This document shows positions 1-7,837 of a stretch of DNA of 64,000 nucleotides, piece after piece (position 1 is the stretch's first letter; every line of letters starts with the position of its first letter). The DNA comes from an uncultured Gammaproteobacteria bacterium (GTDB taxonomy: Bacteria > Pseudomonadota > Gammaproteobacteria > GCA-002705445 > GCA-002716945): positions 432,694 through 496,693 of the forward strand of contig CAJQLO010000001.1 in the NCBI GenBank assembly GCA_905479195.1. The letters run 5' to 3'. The notes under the pieces were generated by a model that saw nothing but the letters and a program-made list of their open reading frames with translations, ran no database searches and was not told the origin of the DNA. Made by a program: the position numbers and the translations under genes.

Positions 1-536
1 GTAAGAAAATTCTATCTAATTATCCTGACGTCAAACATATAATCTTTGATATAGATCTAACTAAGATAGGGGGATCAGCATTAACTGATTCAAGCCTCGA
101 TGTACCAACTCAAGAGTCTACCGGTATTCCAATTACTTATGTTCCGGCTAGAAATACAATATTCTTATCTATAGCAGCATCTTATGCTGAAACGTTAAAA
201 ATTAAAGATATATTTATAGGTGTAAATGCAATTGATTACTCTGGTTACCCAGACTGTAGACCTGAGTTTATAACATCTTTTGAGAAAATGATAAATTTAG
301 GAACAAAGTCTGCTTCAGAAGGGAATCCATTTAAGGTTTTAACTCCATTAGTTAGTATGACTAAGTCAGAAATAATTAATACAGGAATAAAACTAGGGGT
401 AGATTATTCTGCCACGGTTTCCTGTTATTCACTATCTAAAAGCGGAGAGGCTTGTGGTAACTGTGATTCTTGCAAGTTTAGAAAAAAAGGTTTTTTAGAT
501 GCCGGAATTGCTGACCCAACACTTTATAAAAAATAA
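1..536 (+). CDS. queC: 7-cyano-7-deazaguanine synthase QueC (5' end missing)
   Basis: The gene is already open at base 1 and reads in frame from base 3 to the TAA at 534-536, so only the C-terminal ~177 residues are present. QueC makes preQ0 from 7-carboxy-7-deazaguanine with ATP and ammonia in queuosine biosynthesis. Visible family signatures are VPARNTIFLS, GVNAIDYSGYPDCR and the zinc-binding C-terminus (CYSLSK...CGNCDSCKFRKKGF). The first in-frame ATG seen (288) is internal, because the conserved residues upstream of it are in the same uninterrupted frame. Identification is firm; the true start lies outside the window. Confidence 0.95.
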   Translation, partial: KKILSNYPDVKHIIFDIDLTKIGGSALTDSSLDVPTQESTGIPITYVPARNTIFLSIAASYAETLKIKDIFIGVNAIDYSGYPDCRPEFITSFEKMINLGTKSASEGNPFKVLTPLVSMTKSEIINTGIKLGVDYSATVSCYSLSKSGEACGNCDSCKFRKKGFLDAGIADPTLYKK

Positions 537-616
537 TTAAAAAATGTAATGCTTATATTACTGTTTGCTAATATAATTATAAAAACTAAAAAATGAATAG
601 ATAGGAATAGATAGAA

Positions 617-1816
617 ATGGAAATCTCAATTTTATTATTGTCATACATAGCGATTTTAGGTTTTATCCTTGGCTTTGTTGCAAGTAAAACAAATTTTTGT
701 ACAATGGGTGCTGTTTCAGACTGGGTTAATATTGGAGATTTATCACGTTTTAAGTCTTGGATGTTTGCTGCAGCTATTGCAATACTTGGAGTTACTATAT
801 TTGAATTTCTATCATACTTTGACCTTAATGACTCAAGAATACCTTACAGAAACTCTGTTTTTAGTTGGCCCAGATATATTTTAGGTGGGCTTATGTTTGG
901 TGTAGGAATGACATATGCAAGTGGTTGTGGTAATAAAGTTTTAATAAGAATTGGCGGGGGCAACCTTAAATCAATAGTAGTTCTTCTAATAGCAGGCCTC
1001 ATGGCATATATAATGACTAGAACAGATTTTTATGGAATAATTTTCCATAGCTGGATGAACCCAATTAGTCCTGATTTAGCTATATTAGGGATAGAAGATC
1101 AATCACTGTCCACAATCATGTCGTCTATAATATTTGCAGCAAATACAGTGTATTATAAGCTTACAATAGGTTTGTTGGTAGGGTTTATCTTCATGTATTA
1201 TATATTCAGATCAGGTTCCTTTGTAAAAAATGCAGATAATGTAATTGGTGGTTTTATCGTGGGAAGCGTAGTGGTCCTTGCGTGGTATTTAACGGGTTCT
1301 ACTTTCGGTCAAGAATGGATTGAAACTAATGACTTTTTAGATAGTCCATTGCCAGGTGTAGGAGTGCAGTCTTTTACATTTATAAATCCGATGGGCGAAA
1401 GCATCATATACTTTAGTAAGTCTGCAGATATTTATTATCTGACCTTCGGTGTTGCTGCTTTGCTTTCTGTAATTTTAGGCTCTTTTGTCTATTCTGTTAT
1501 ATCTAGAAATTTTAGGATAGAATGGTTCCAATCAAAAGAGGACCTTAAAAGACACGTGATAGGTGCTGTTCTCATAGGGATTGGTGGAGTGCTATCAATG
1601 GGTTGCACGATTGGCCAAGGAGTGTCGGGAGTGTCGACTCTAGCAATAGGATCATTTATAACATTAATATCAATAGTTATTGGTGCAGCTATTGCAATGA
1701 AAATCGAATATTACAATGCAGTCTATGAAGATTGTAGTTTTTTTGATAGTCTTAGGTCTTCATTAGCAGATCTGAATTTAATACCAAATAAATTCAGAAC
1801 ACTTGAAAAGATATAA
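617..1816 (+). CDS. YeeE/YedE-family sulfur (thiosulfate) permease
   Basis: A 399-residue, almost wholly hydrophobic inner-membrane protein. It has the internal pseudo-repeat and conserved cysteines of the YeeE/TsuA family: Cys28 in TNFCTMGAVSDW, Cys104 in YASGCGNK and Cys330 in SMGCTIGQGVSG. TsuA-type members import thiosulfate, handing it along cysteines; other members move sulfur-containing groups for cytoplasmic sulfur relay. With soxXYZA and a TusA-like gene within 6 kb, a role in sulfur uptake or export is the natural reading, but the exact substrate is inferred. It ends two bases before tRNA-Lys, so the two may share a transcript. Confidence 0.85.
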   Translation: MEISILLLSYIAILGFILGFVASKTNFCTMGAVSDWVNIGDLSRFKSWMFAAAIAILGVTIFEFLSYFDLNDSRIPYRNSVFSWPRYILGGLMFGVGMTYASGCGNKVLIRIGGGNLKSIVVLLIAGLMAYIMTRTDFYGIIFHSWMNPISPDLAILGIEDQSLSTIMSSIIFAANTVYYKLTIGLLVGFIFMYYIFRSGSFVKNADNVIGGFIVGSVVVLAWYLTGSTFGQEWIETNDFLDSPLPGVGVQSFTFINPMGESIIYFSKSADIYYLTFGVAALLSVILGSFVYSVISRNFRIEWFQSKEDLKRHVIGAVLIGIGGVLSMGCTIGQGVSGVSTLAIGSFITLISIVIGAAIAMKIEYYNAVYEDCSFFDSLRSSLADLNLIPNKFRTLEKI

Positions 1817-1817
1817 T

Positions 1818-1890
1818 GGGGCGTTAGCTCAGTTGGTAGAGCAGTGGCCTTTTAAGCCATTTGTCACTGGTTCGAATCCAGTACGCCCTA
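1818..1890 (+). tRNA. tRNA-Lys (TTT)
   Basis: The cloverleaf is complete: acceptor GGGGCGT pairs ACGCCCT (first pair G-T), anticodon stem GTGGC/GCCAT holds the loop CTTTTAA with anticodon TTT, and the T-arm is ACTGG-TTCGAAT-CCAGT. Discriminator is A; CCA is not encoded. It is directly behind the sulfur permease gene and 12 bases ahead of the hydrolase start. Confidence 0.95.
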
Positions 1891-1902
1891 TATAATCAAC
1901 CC

Positions 1903-2808
1903 ATGAAGAATTTTTTCACCATATTCTTAGTATTATTTTCTATACATGGTTCAGCAGAACCAGTCGAGATTAAATATGATTCAATTACGCTTAACGGCTT
2001 CTATTCTTCTCAATCTGAAAAATCTAAATCTATCGCTATAATCCTTCACGGTACTCGTGGACACCAAAATTTAGAGCTAATAACCTCATTAAGAGATTCC
2101 CTTTTAGATAATGGAATGGATAGCCTCACTATTAATTTGAGTTATGGAATAAGTAATCGAGTTAATGACTTTCTCCCATGTGATATAGAGCACAAACATA
2201 AACGATCAAATTCTCAACATGAAATTAAGTTATGGCATGAATATATAGAAAAAATAGGTTACGAAAAAATATATCTCATCGGGCATTCTAGAGGTGGTTT
2301 AGATATAATTAATTTTTATGAAAGTTTAAATTCTAAAAACCAAAAGCCTATTGATTCAATATTTCTACTAGCTCCTATATCAGAGACTTGGGAATCTTCT
2401 CTGCGTAGATATAAAGAAAACTATGATATTGATATCAATAATTTTTTACACCAGAGGAATGAGAAGTTAAAGATTAATTTTTTGGGTTGCGAAGATGCAA
2501 CTGTTTATAGTGATTCATTTCTAGATTATTATTTAATTGGTGGTGGTAAATTTTTTACTAGCAAAGCTACGATATTTGCTAATAGAGGTTTGAACCTTCA
2601 CCTCATTAACACTTCAGGTAAAGTATATGTAATAACTGCTTCGGAGGATACCGTAGTCCCTAATACTTATAGAATAGTTAAGGATGTTATATCTACACGA
2701 CCTAAAGAAAAAAATATCGAGTTATATCAAGTTGATGGTGCTGATCATTTTTTTAGAGACTTTTACTTCGATGATCTTATAGAAATAATAGTGGAGAAAA
2801 TAAATTAA
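1903..2808 (+). CDS. secreted alpha/beta hydrolase
   Basis: 301 residues starting at the ATG at 1903; any longer reading would begin inside tRNA-Lys. Residues 1-17 look like a signal peptide (charged MKN then a hydrophobic core ending before AEPVEIKY). The fold is recognisable from the oxyanion-hole strand AIILHGTRGHQ (~45-55), the nucleophile elbow GHSRGG with Ser129, and a late His282 in DGADHFF. The substrate is unknown; the family includes esterases, lipases and peptidases acting in the periplasm. It converges on the sox operon with a 7-base gap. No good ribosome-binding site precedes the start, so translation may depend on the upstream transcript. Confidence 0.75.
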   Translation: MKNFFTIFLVLFSIHGSAEPVEIKYDSITLNGFYSSQSEKSKSIAIILHGTRGHQNLELITSLRDSLLDNGMDSLTINLSYGISNRVNDFLPCDIEHKHKRSNSQHEIKLWHEYIEKIGYEKIYLIGHSRGGLDIINFYESLNSKNQKPIDSIFLLAPISETWESSLRRYKENYDIDINNFLHQRNEKLKINFLGCEDATVYSDSFLDYYLIGGGKFFTSKATIFANRGLNLHLINTSGKVYVITASEDTVVPNTYRIVKDVISTRPKEKNIELYQVDGADHFFRDFYFDDLIEIIVEKIN

Positions 2809-2815
2809 ATAAAAT

Positions 2816-3340
2816 TTATTTTATCGTAAAAGGTTGTTCCTCAGAAGATTCTGTATTCGTATTTATTCTTCTGTTTATAGTTGTTCCAGTTTTAGGGCCT
2901 ATCGTTACCTCGGAAGAAGAAGAGTCATAGACTAAGTTCCTATTACGGTTTACTTTGATTGTCGCAAATCTGTCTTCTTTATCGAAATTCATTAAAACAA
3001 ATCCACTTCTCACAATTGCTATTTCTGACCATCCATCATCTCTCATGCCAACCCTATAAAATTCAACAACTTCATCTGCAGAAATATCATGAACTAGATG
3101 TAATACGCCAGTAAATCGTTCACCTTCACCAAATATTATAGTTTGATCAATAAGATATTTTGAATTATCTGGTATAGGAATTGATATTTGTAATTTTTGG
3201 CTTACGCTAATTTCTTTGACCGCACCTTCTTCTGCACTATCTGTGCTAGGCATTATCCCGTTTATTGTTGCGCACGATGCAAATAAAAGAGGAGCGAGTA
3301 ATGTTAAGAATAATTTTGATGAATTGAATTTATTTACCAT
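2816..3340 (-). CDS. putative lipoprotein, last gene of the sox operon
   Basis: About 174 residues if started at the ATG at 3340; a longer start at 3376 would add 12 residues overlapping soxA. It has a hydrophobic N-terminus ending LLFASCATING, a lipobox-like site (Phe at -3 is not ideal). The middle section (FTGVLHLVHD...FYRVGMRDDGW...DRFATIKVNRN) resembles small outer-membrane-associated lipoprotein domains that predict a mixed alpha/beta fold. I cannot name the family. It is co-directional with soxXYZA and abuts soxA, so it is probably co-transcribed and periplasmic; it is not the SoxK subunit by any motif I can see. The C-terminal ~30 residues are polar and probably disordered. Confidence 0.6.
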   Translation of the reverse strand: MVNKFNSSKLFLTLLAPLLFASCATINGIMPSTDSAEEGAVKEISVSQKLQISIPIPDNSKYLIDQTIIFGEGERFTGVLHLVHDISADEVVEFYRVGMRDDGWSEIAIVRSGFVLMNFDKEDRFATIKVNRNRNLVYDSSSSEVTIGPKTGTTINRRINTNTESSEEQPFTIK

Positions 3341-3353
3341 ACTATAATTATAC

Positions 3354-4187
3354 CTATTTTCTGCTACCTGGGCCATTTATTTCTAATCCATTACTCATAT
3401 AGCTAATAAAGTACTCTAAATTTCTATATTCTTCATTCTGTGCTTTAAAAGGTTTGGCTCTGACTCTATTTAAGCAACCAGCAAATCTTTCATGTAATGT
3501 TACCAAGCGTCCAGCCCCTGATCTATATGCTGGGAAGTGAGTAGAGTGTCCAATGCCTGGACTTGGAATATCAGCTCTTAATTTGCTACCTGTTTGATAT
3601 ACATGACAATCTGCACAAGAAAAATTTAATTGACCAACTTTAGTAAAATAGAGTTTTTTACCAGCCTCATAAGCATCAAGAGCTTCCTGGCTATTTGGTA
3701 TTTTAACATCAAATTGATTCCCTCTAGAGGTATAAGCCATATAAGCAGATATATCAGCCATTGGTCCGCCTTTGTAATAACTCAAGGGCTTTTCACCATT
3801 TTTTTTCCTACAGTTATTAATTGCTAGTTCCAGTGTCATAACCTGATTTGTAGATTCATCAAAGTAAGGATAATTTTGCCTGACTGCTATTCCTGAATTT
3901 TCAAAACAAGTCGCATAGGTATTACCGTTTTTGAATGGTTGATTGAATAGCTCTTCACCTTGATCGATATTTAGCTCATAAGGAGGAAAATCTTCTATTG
4001 ATTCCCATTGCTCTCTCGATGATGCATCAATTGAGTAAACTCCATTTTTATAATCACTAAATTCAGTATTAGGAAATCTATTTTCAAAATGATCTCTAAA
4101 TAACTTTTGATCTTCTTCTGGTGAAGCAAACGCAGTAACATTTATAAATAAAATAATTAATACAAAATTATGAAAATAATTATACAT
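3354..4187 (-). CDS. soxA: SoxA, L-cysteine S-thiosulfotransferase cytochrome subunit
   Basis: 277 residues with a signal peptide (1-22). SoxA with SoxX oxidatively couples thiosulfate to the carrier cysteine of SoxY in the periplasm. The C-terminal heme site is CADCH (191-195). Cys238 in FAGCLNRVRAKPF is the conserved axial cysteine, the modified catalytic ligand of the family. The N-terminal domain has no CxxCH; Cys94 and Cys126 remain, as in mono-heme SoxA proteins where a disulfide replaces the second heme. So this is a mono-heme SoxAX enzyme. It lies seven bases after soxZ. Confidence 0.96.
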   Translation of the reverse strand: MYNYFHNFVLIILFINVTAFASPEEDQKLFRDHFENRFPNTEFSDYKNGVYSIDASSREQWESIEDFPPYELNIDQGEELFNQPFKNGNTYATCFENSGIAVRQNYPYFDESTNQVMTLELAINNCRKKNGEKPLSYYKGGPMADISAYMAYTSRGNQFDVKIPNSQEALDAYEAGKKLYFTKVGQLNFSCADCHVYQTGSKLRADIPSPGIGHSTHFPAYRSGAGRLVTLHERFAGCLNRVRAKPFKAQNEEYRNLEYFISYMSNGLEINGPGSRK

Positions 4188-4194
4188 TTAATAT

Positions 4195-4503
4195 TTATTT
4201 AACCTCGCCCTGGAGAGAATCTTTGTTTCCTTGATTGTCTTCCCATGTAAGTTCAATCGTATCACCTTTAGAGCCCATATAGGCAAATGTTAGGTAAGGG
4301 TTTTTTGAAACTGCTGGGCCCCAATTTATTGTAATCACTTCATCATTATTTGCTTTGCAAACTACTTGTTGTATGAAGTGAGCAGGAATTTTTTCACCTG
4401 TTTTCTTATTCTTTCTCTGTCCTGTTTCCATAGGATGCTTAATGATTGCCTTAACAGTTACCACGCCTTTGCTTTCTTTTGCTCTAAGTTTTATTGTACT
4501 CAT
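4195..4503 (-). CDS. soxZ: SoxZ, sulfur-carrier complex partner
   Basis: 102 residues, the usual size, without a signal peptide. SoxZ forms the SoxYZ heterodimer that carries sulfur intermediates during thiosulfate oxidation and is exported together with SoxY by the Tat system. Recognised from KLRAKESKGVVTVKAIIKHPMETG (first half given), IPAHFIQQVVCKAN and the C-terminal ELTWEDNQGNKD. The order soxX-soxY-soxZ-soxA with gaps of a few bases is a standard sox operon. Confidence 0.96.
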   Translation of the reverse strand: MSTIKLRAKESKGVVTVKAIIKHPMETGQRKNKKTGEKIPAHFIQQVVCKANNDEVITINWGPAVSKNPYLTFAYMGSKGDTIELTWEDNQGNKDSLQGEVK

Positions 4504-4509
4504 AATTAT

Positions 4510-4974
4510 CTAACCTCCACATCCGCCAATTGTTACTTTCACTTCCTTAGAAGCGGTATATATTTTCCCATTACTTTTTACGGCCGCTATTACTTTTGAA
4601 GTGTTGCCCATTTTAATTCTTGTCCCAACGATTGGCACCGATTTAGAGCTTAAGTTATAACCACTAGACAAAGGTTGAGGATTATTTTCAACAAATATCA
4701 TTATTGACTCAACATTTTTAAGTTTTGTTTTTACATTTAAGGGAACAATTGCTCCATTTTCTGCAATATCAGGAGCTTTAAGCATAACTTCTGAGCTTTC
4801 ATTCAAATTATTATGCCCATATACACTATTAATTGAATCACTTAAGCCCGTGATATCAAAAGATGCTTTCGGCCATGCCGCATATAATCTTTTTGGTTTA
4901 ATCATTAATCCCGCAAAAGTTGTTATAGTGCCTATGGTCATAAGGGAATTTTTTAAAAAGTTTCTTCTATTCAT
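4510..4974 (-). CDS. soxY: SoxY, sulfur-carrying protein
   Basis: 154 residues from the ATG at 4974, chosen over a TTG at 4986 because GAGGAA sits at the right distance upstream. The N-terminus MNRRNFLKNSL followed by a hydrophobic stretch is a twin-arginine signal, as expected for the SoxYZ complex. The protein ends with the hallmark swinging arm VTIGGCGG; its cysteine carries the thiosulfate-derived sulfur. The start lies only nine bases beyond the soxX stop, which fits translational coupling. Confidence 0.96.
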   Translation of the reverse strand: MNRRNFLKNSLMTIGTITTFAGLMIKPKRLYAAWPKASFDITGLSDSINSVYGHNNLNESSEVMLKAPDIAENGAIVPLNVKTKLKNVESIMIFVENNPQPLSSGYNLSSKSVPIVGTRIKMGNTSKVIAAVKSNGKIYTASKEVKVTIGGCGG

Positions 4975-4982
4975 AATTTTCC

Positions 4983-5324
4983 TCAAAGAGTATACAAATA
5001 CTCTATTATTTTATTAATTTCAGTTTTAGATATGGCCCCATGCTTTCCAAAAGGAGGCATAAATGAGTTTGGGTCATTTTTAGTTGGGTCCCAAATTTGA
5101 TCAAACAAATCCTGTTTATTTGGGAATCTTGCCTTCATTGCTATTAACGGAGGACCATTATTACCAGCTAGTTCACCATCATCCATCATATGACAGGCCA
5201 AGCAGTTACCCTTCTTTCTATCAAAGGCTAATTTTTTACCTTCCTCAATATCTCCAGAATAAGCAATATTTCCAAGAGACAAGGTAAATACAATAGTGGC
5301 AATTAAAGTTCTTAGATTTTTCAT
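4983..5324 (-). CDS. soxX: SoxX, cytochrome c subunit of SoxAX
   Basis: 113 residues: signal peptide 1-23, one heme site CLACH (41-45) and the distal ligand Met89 in NSFMPPFGKHG. SoxX is the electron-accepting c-type cytochrome of the SoxAX complex in the periplasm. It is the first gene of the minus-strand operon. No soxB or soxCD is seen here. Sulfur oxidisers whose sox genes are scattered, or which store sulfur or use a reverse Dsr route, show this arrangement. Confidence 0.95.
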   Translation of the reverse strand: MKNLRTLIATIVFTLSLGNIAYSGDIEEGKKLAFDRKKGNCLACHMMDDGELAGNNGPPLIAMKARFPNKQDLFDQIWDPTKNDPNSFMPPFGKHGAISKTEINKIIEYLYTL

Positions 5325-5371
5325 AATTTCCTAATACAGTATAGTACTGATATGCATAGAAAAAAACTACT

Positions 5372-6823
5372 TTAATTACAAGTTTTTTCACCAAATAGTG
5401 GTTCTAGTGGTCTTGGGTTACCACAGATAATACCAAGTTTTTTAGCTTTAAGTATTTTTTTTTGATCCATAGTCATCTTATTTGATCTTATTGAGTTAGA
5501 CAGAACTTCTAACGCTAACCCTGTATCACCTAAAAGTTCATAATAATTTGATCTCGATATTGCAGCTTTAAATTTATTATCTTTCAGCGTATGAAGTTTT
5601 GAGGATAATCTTAAGTAGTTAGGATTTAAATTATAATATGATCCTAGAGGCTCTAAAAGTCTTTCAGCATAATCTAGATTTAAGTTATTCTCGACTAATA
5701 TTTCAGCAATAGACAGAGATATAACGGTATTTAATGGATAAATATTTTTTAGTTTATTTAAAGTCTCTAATGCTTTATCTACTTTACCTTGGCCGACTAA
5801 TACATTTACATATACGAGCGATATATATAAGTTATTGGGGTTAGTTTTATAGATAGGTGATATTACATCATATGCATTTTTATAATCAGATCGCTTATAA
5901 TATAGAAGCGCTAATTTATGTTGACTATATTTGTCTTTACTGGTTATTGATCTTATATTTTTATTTATATCCTTAACTATTGAAACGCTAAGAATATTTT
6001 TAATATAAATATAATCATCAGTGCTATTTTTCATAGGGTTAATCTGCACAGATGATCTGTTTTGTATGCCAGCAATTCTGTTTTCATACATTGGATGCGT
6101 TGATAAATATTCCAAGCTTCTTGATATTTCCCCTGTAGAATTTTCCATTTTATCAAAAAAATTTGCCATCTCTGATAAATCATAATTGGCTTTATGCATA
6201 ATCTCTACGCCATAATCATCTGCCTCTATTTCATTAGTTCGAATTAAATTAACATTCATTTGCGAAGATAAGCCAATTCCTGCCTTTATAGCTGCCATAG
6301 AAGCCTTTGGATTACCTGCAAAAATTCCAGCAATTATTCCTATCCACATTGGTATGTTACTCATGCTTGCATTAGCAATCATTTCAGCCGAATGTCTCAG
6401 TTTAATATGTGCAATTTCATGTGCTACTACTCCCGCTAGCTGCGCTTCATTTTCAGATAAAATTATTAAACCTATATTCAGTCCAATGTAACCTCCTGGA
6501 ACCGCAAATGCATTTATTTGGTCTGACTGGACTACAAAAAATTGATACCTTCTTTTTGTATCCATTATACCTCTTGACAATTTATTACCAAGATAGTTGA
6601 TATAAGAGATAACTAAAGGGTCATTATTAATATAACCAAATTTTTGCAGTCTACGATATGTGCCTATACCAATAATATCTTCTTGCTTAAGTGGCAGGGT
6701 CTCACTATATGGATCACCAAGCTCTGGTATTTGGCCTACACTAAATGCAAAAGGAATATCTGCACAAAGCAGGCATATTGATAATAAAAAAGAGGTTGAA
6801 TATTTTTTTATAGTAACTAACAT
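5372..6823 (-). CDS. periplasmic M48 metalloprotease with TPR repeats (BepA/YfgC type)
   Basis: 483 residues with signal peptide 1-28. The peptidase domain has the zinc site HEIAH (135-139) and the downstream ligand Glu200 in NEIEADDYG, plus AVPGGYIGLN before the active site, as in BepA/LoiP-like proteases. The C-terminal ~200 residues carry TPR-like helices (e.g. KLALLYYKRSDYKNAYDVI). BepA acts in outer-membrane protein and LPS-transport quality control. Length matches BepA (about 487 residues). It is divergent from the tusA-like gene, so the 73-base gap between them should hold promoters for both. Confidence 0.88.
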   Translation of the reverse strand: MLVTIKKYSTSFLLSICLLCADIPFAFSVGQIPELGDPYSETLPLKQEDIIGIGTYRRLQKFGYINNDPLVISYINYLGNKLSRGIMDTKRRYQFFVVQSDQINAFAVPGGYIGLNIGLIILSENEAQLAGVVAHEIAHIKLRHSAEMIANASMSNIPMWIGIIAGIFAGNPKASMAAIKAGIGLSSQMNVNLIRTNEIEADDYGVEIMHKANYDLSEMANFFDKMENSTGEISRSLEYLSTHPMYENRIAGIQNRSSVQINPMKNSTDDYIYIKNILSVSIVKDINKNIRSITSKDKYSQHKLALLYYKRSDYKNAYDVISPIYKTNPNNLYISLVYVNVLVGQGKVDKALETLNKLKNIYPLNTVISLSIAEILVENNLNLDYAERLLEPLGSYYNLNPNYLRLSSKLHTLKDNKFKAAISRSNYYELLGDTGLALEVLSNSIRSNKMTMDQKKILKAKKLGIICGNPRPLEPLFGEKTCN

Positions 6824-6896
6824 AGTAGTGGAACATTAATAAATTATTATATACTAATTAATGTACGTTTAACTATTATAACCCAAAGGAAAATGC

Positions 6897-7127
6897 ATGT
6901 CAGATTTTGATAAAGAATTAGATACTAGCGGACTAAATTGTCCCTTACCTATAATAAAAGCTAAAAAAGAAATTAACGGAATGGATGCTGGTCAAACATT
7001 GAAAATTATATCAACTGATCCAGGAGCAGTTAAAGATTTTGAATCATTTGCTACTCAAACAGGAAATGAGTTATTAAGCACGGAAGAGAAAGATAATAAG
7101 TTTTATTTTTTATTAAAAAAGAACTAG
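6897..7127 (+). CDS. TusA/SirA-family sulfur-carrier protein
   Basis: 76 residues with the family signature LDTSGLNCPLPIIKAKK; Cys15 in the CPxP motif is the persulfide-forming residue. TusA-type proteins relay sulfane sulfur in the cytoplasm to tRNA thiolation, or in sulfur oxidisers to the Dsr/Hdr branch. AAAGGA precedes the ATG. Its neighbourhood (soxXYZA, YeeE permease) favours a part in sulfur trafficking; which acceptor it serves cannot be told from this window. Confidence 0.9.
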   Translation: MSDFDKELDTSGLNCPLPIIKAKKEINGMDAGQTLKIISTDPGAVKDFESFATQTGNELLSTEEKDNKFYFLLKKN

Positions 7128-7131
7128 AGCT

Positions 7132-7749
7132 TTGTTTTATCTTAATAAACTGTTGTTAGTCATTGGCCTAATGACGGTATTATTATCAATAATAATTTTT
7201 TACTTATTGTTCAAAATAACCAGTCCCGAAATAGATTACATTGGCTCAGACTATGATGGAATTGTTGTTTTATCTGGAAATCCAGATAGAGCAGTTCTTG
7301 GTAGTAAATTATTTTTTAAAAAAGATGCTAAATTCATATATTTGAGCAAAGAAGCTGGGGTAGTTAAAAATTATATTAACCCATCTAAAGAAAGAAGAGT
7401 TTATGAAAAATATATAGACATTATTTTAAAAAACAATATTCCAAGAAAGAATATTATTTTGTTTGGCATAGATAATAAGAGCACATATGATGAAGCAAAG
7501 TTTTTTAGTGAAATTGATTTATCCGGTATAAAAAATGTTTTAATTGTTACTAATAAATTTCATATATATAGAGTTAAAAAAATATTTAATTCATTTGATC
7601 AAAATGTTGAAATAGATTTTTTTTATATAGATGATATTAAAGATTGGAAAAAAGACAAGAGTTCAATAAAAATAGTTTTCTTGGAAATCATAAAATGTTT
7701 CTTATACTATATATATGATGATTTCAATGGTTACTTGGCCTATCAATAA
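7132..7749 (+). CDS. DUF218 (YdcF/SanA/ElyC-like) membrane-anchored protein
   Basis: 205 residues. One N-terminal transmembrane segment (~5-27) is followed by a DUF218 domain: YDGIVVLSGNPDRAVLG, NIPRKNIILFG, STYDEA and VLIVTNKFHIYRVKKIF. Family members are linked to cell-envelope integrity (ElyC, SanA) but the biochemistry is poorly defined. The start shown is a TTG four bases after the TusA-like stop; an ATG at 7174 is possible but would cut into the membrane segment. The coding sequence is especially A/T rich and lysine-rich. Confidence 0.7.
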   Translation: MFYLNKLLLVIGLMTVLLSIIIFYLLFKITSPEIDYIGSDYDGIVVLSGNPDRAVLGSKLFFKKDAKFIYLSKEAGVVKNYINPSKERRVYEKYIDIILKNNIPRKNIILFGIDNKSTYDEAKFFSEIDLSGIKNVLIVTNKFHIYRVKKIFNSFDQNVEIDFFYIDDIKDWKKDKSSIKIVFLEIIKCFLYYIYDDFNGYLAYQ

Positions 7750-7837
7750 TTATTATATATTAATGAAAATTATCAATAAATAATGATGATTGGCCAAAAA
7801 AGATGTATTATGGACTGGTTATAAACCAAGGGAAATT

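Noticed and set aside
7816-7828. Small hairpin TGGTT-ATA-AACCA just before the ilvB ribosome-binding site
   Set aside because: Five pairs with a three-base loop is too weak to call a regulatory element in AT-rich DNA.
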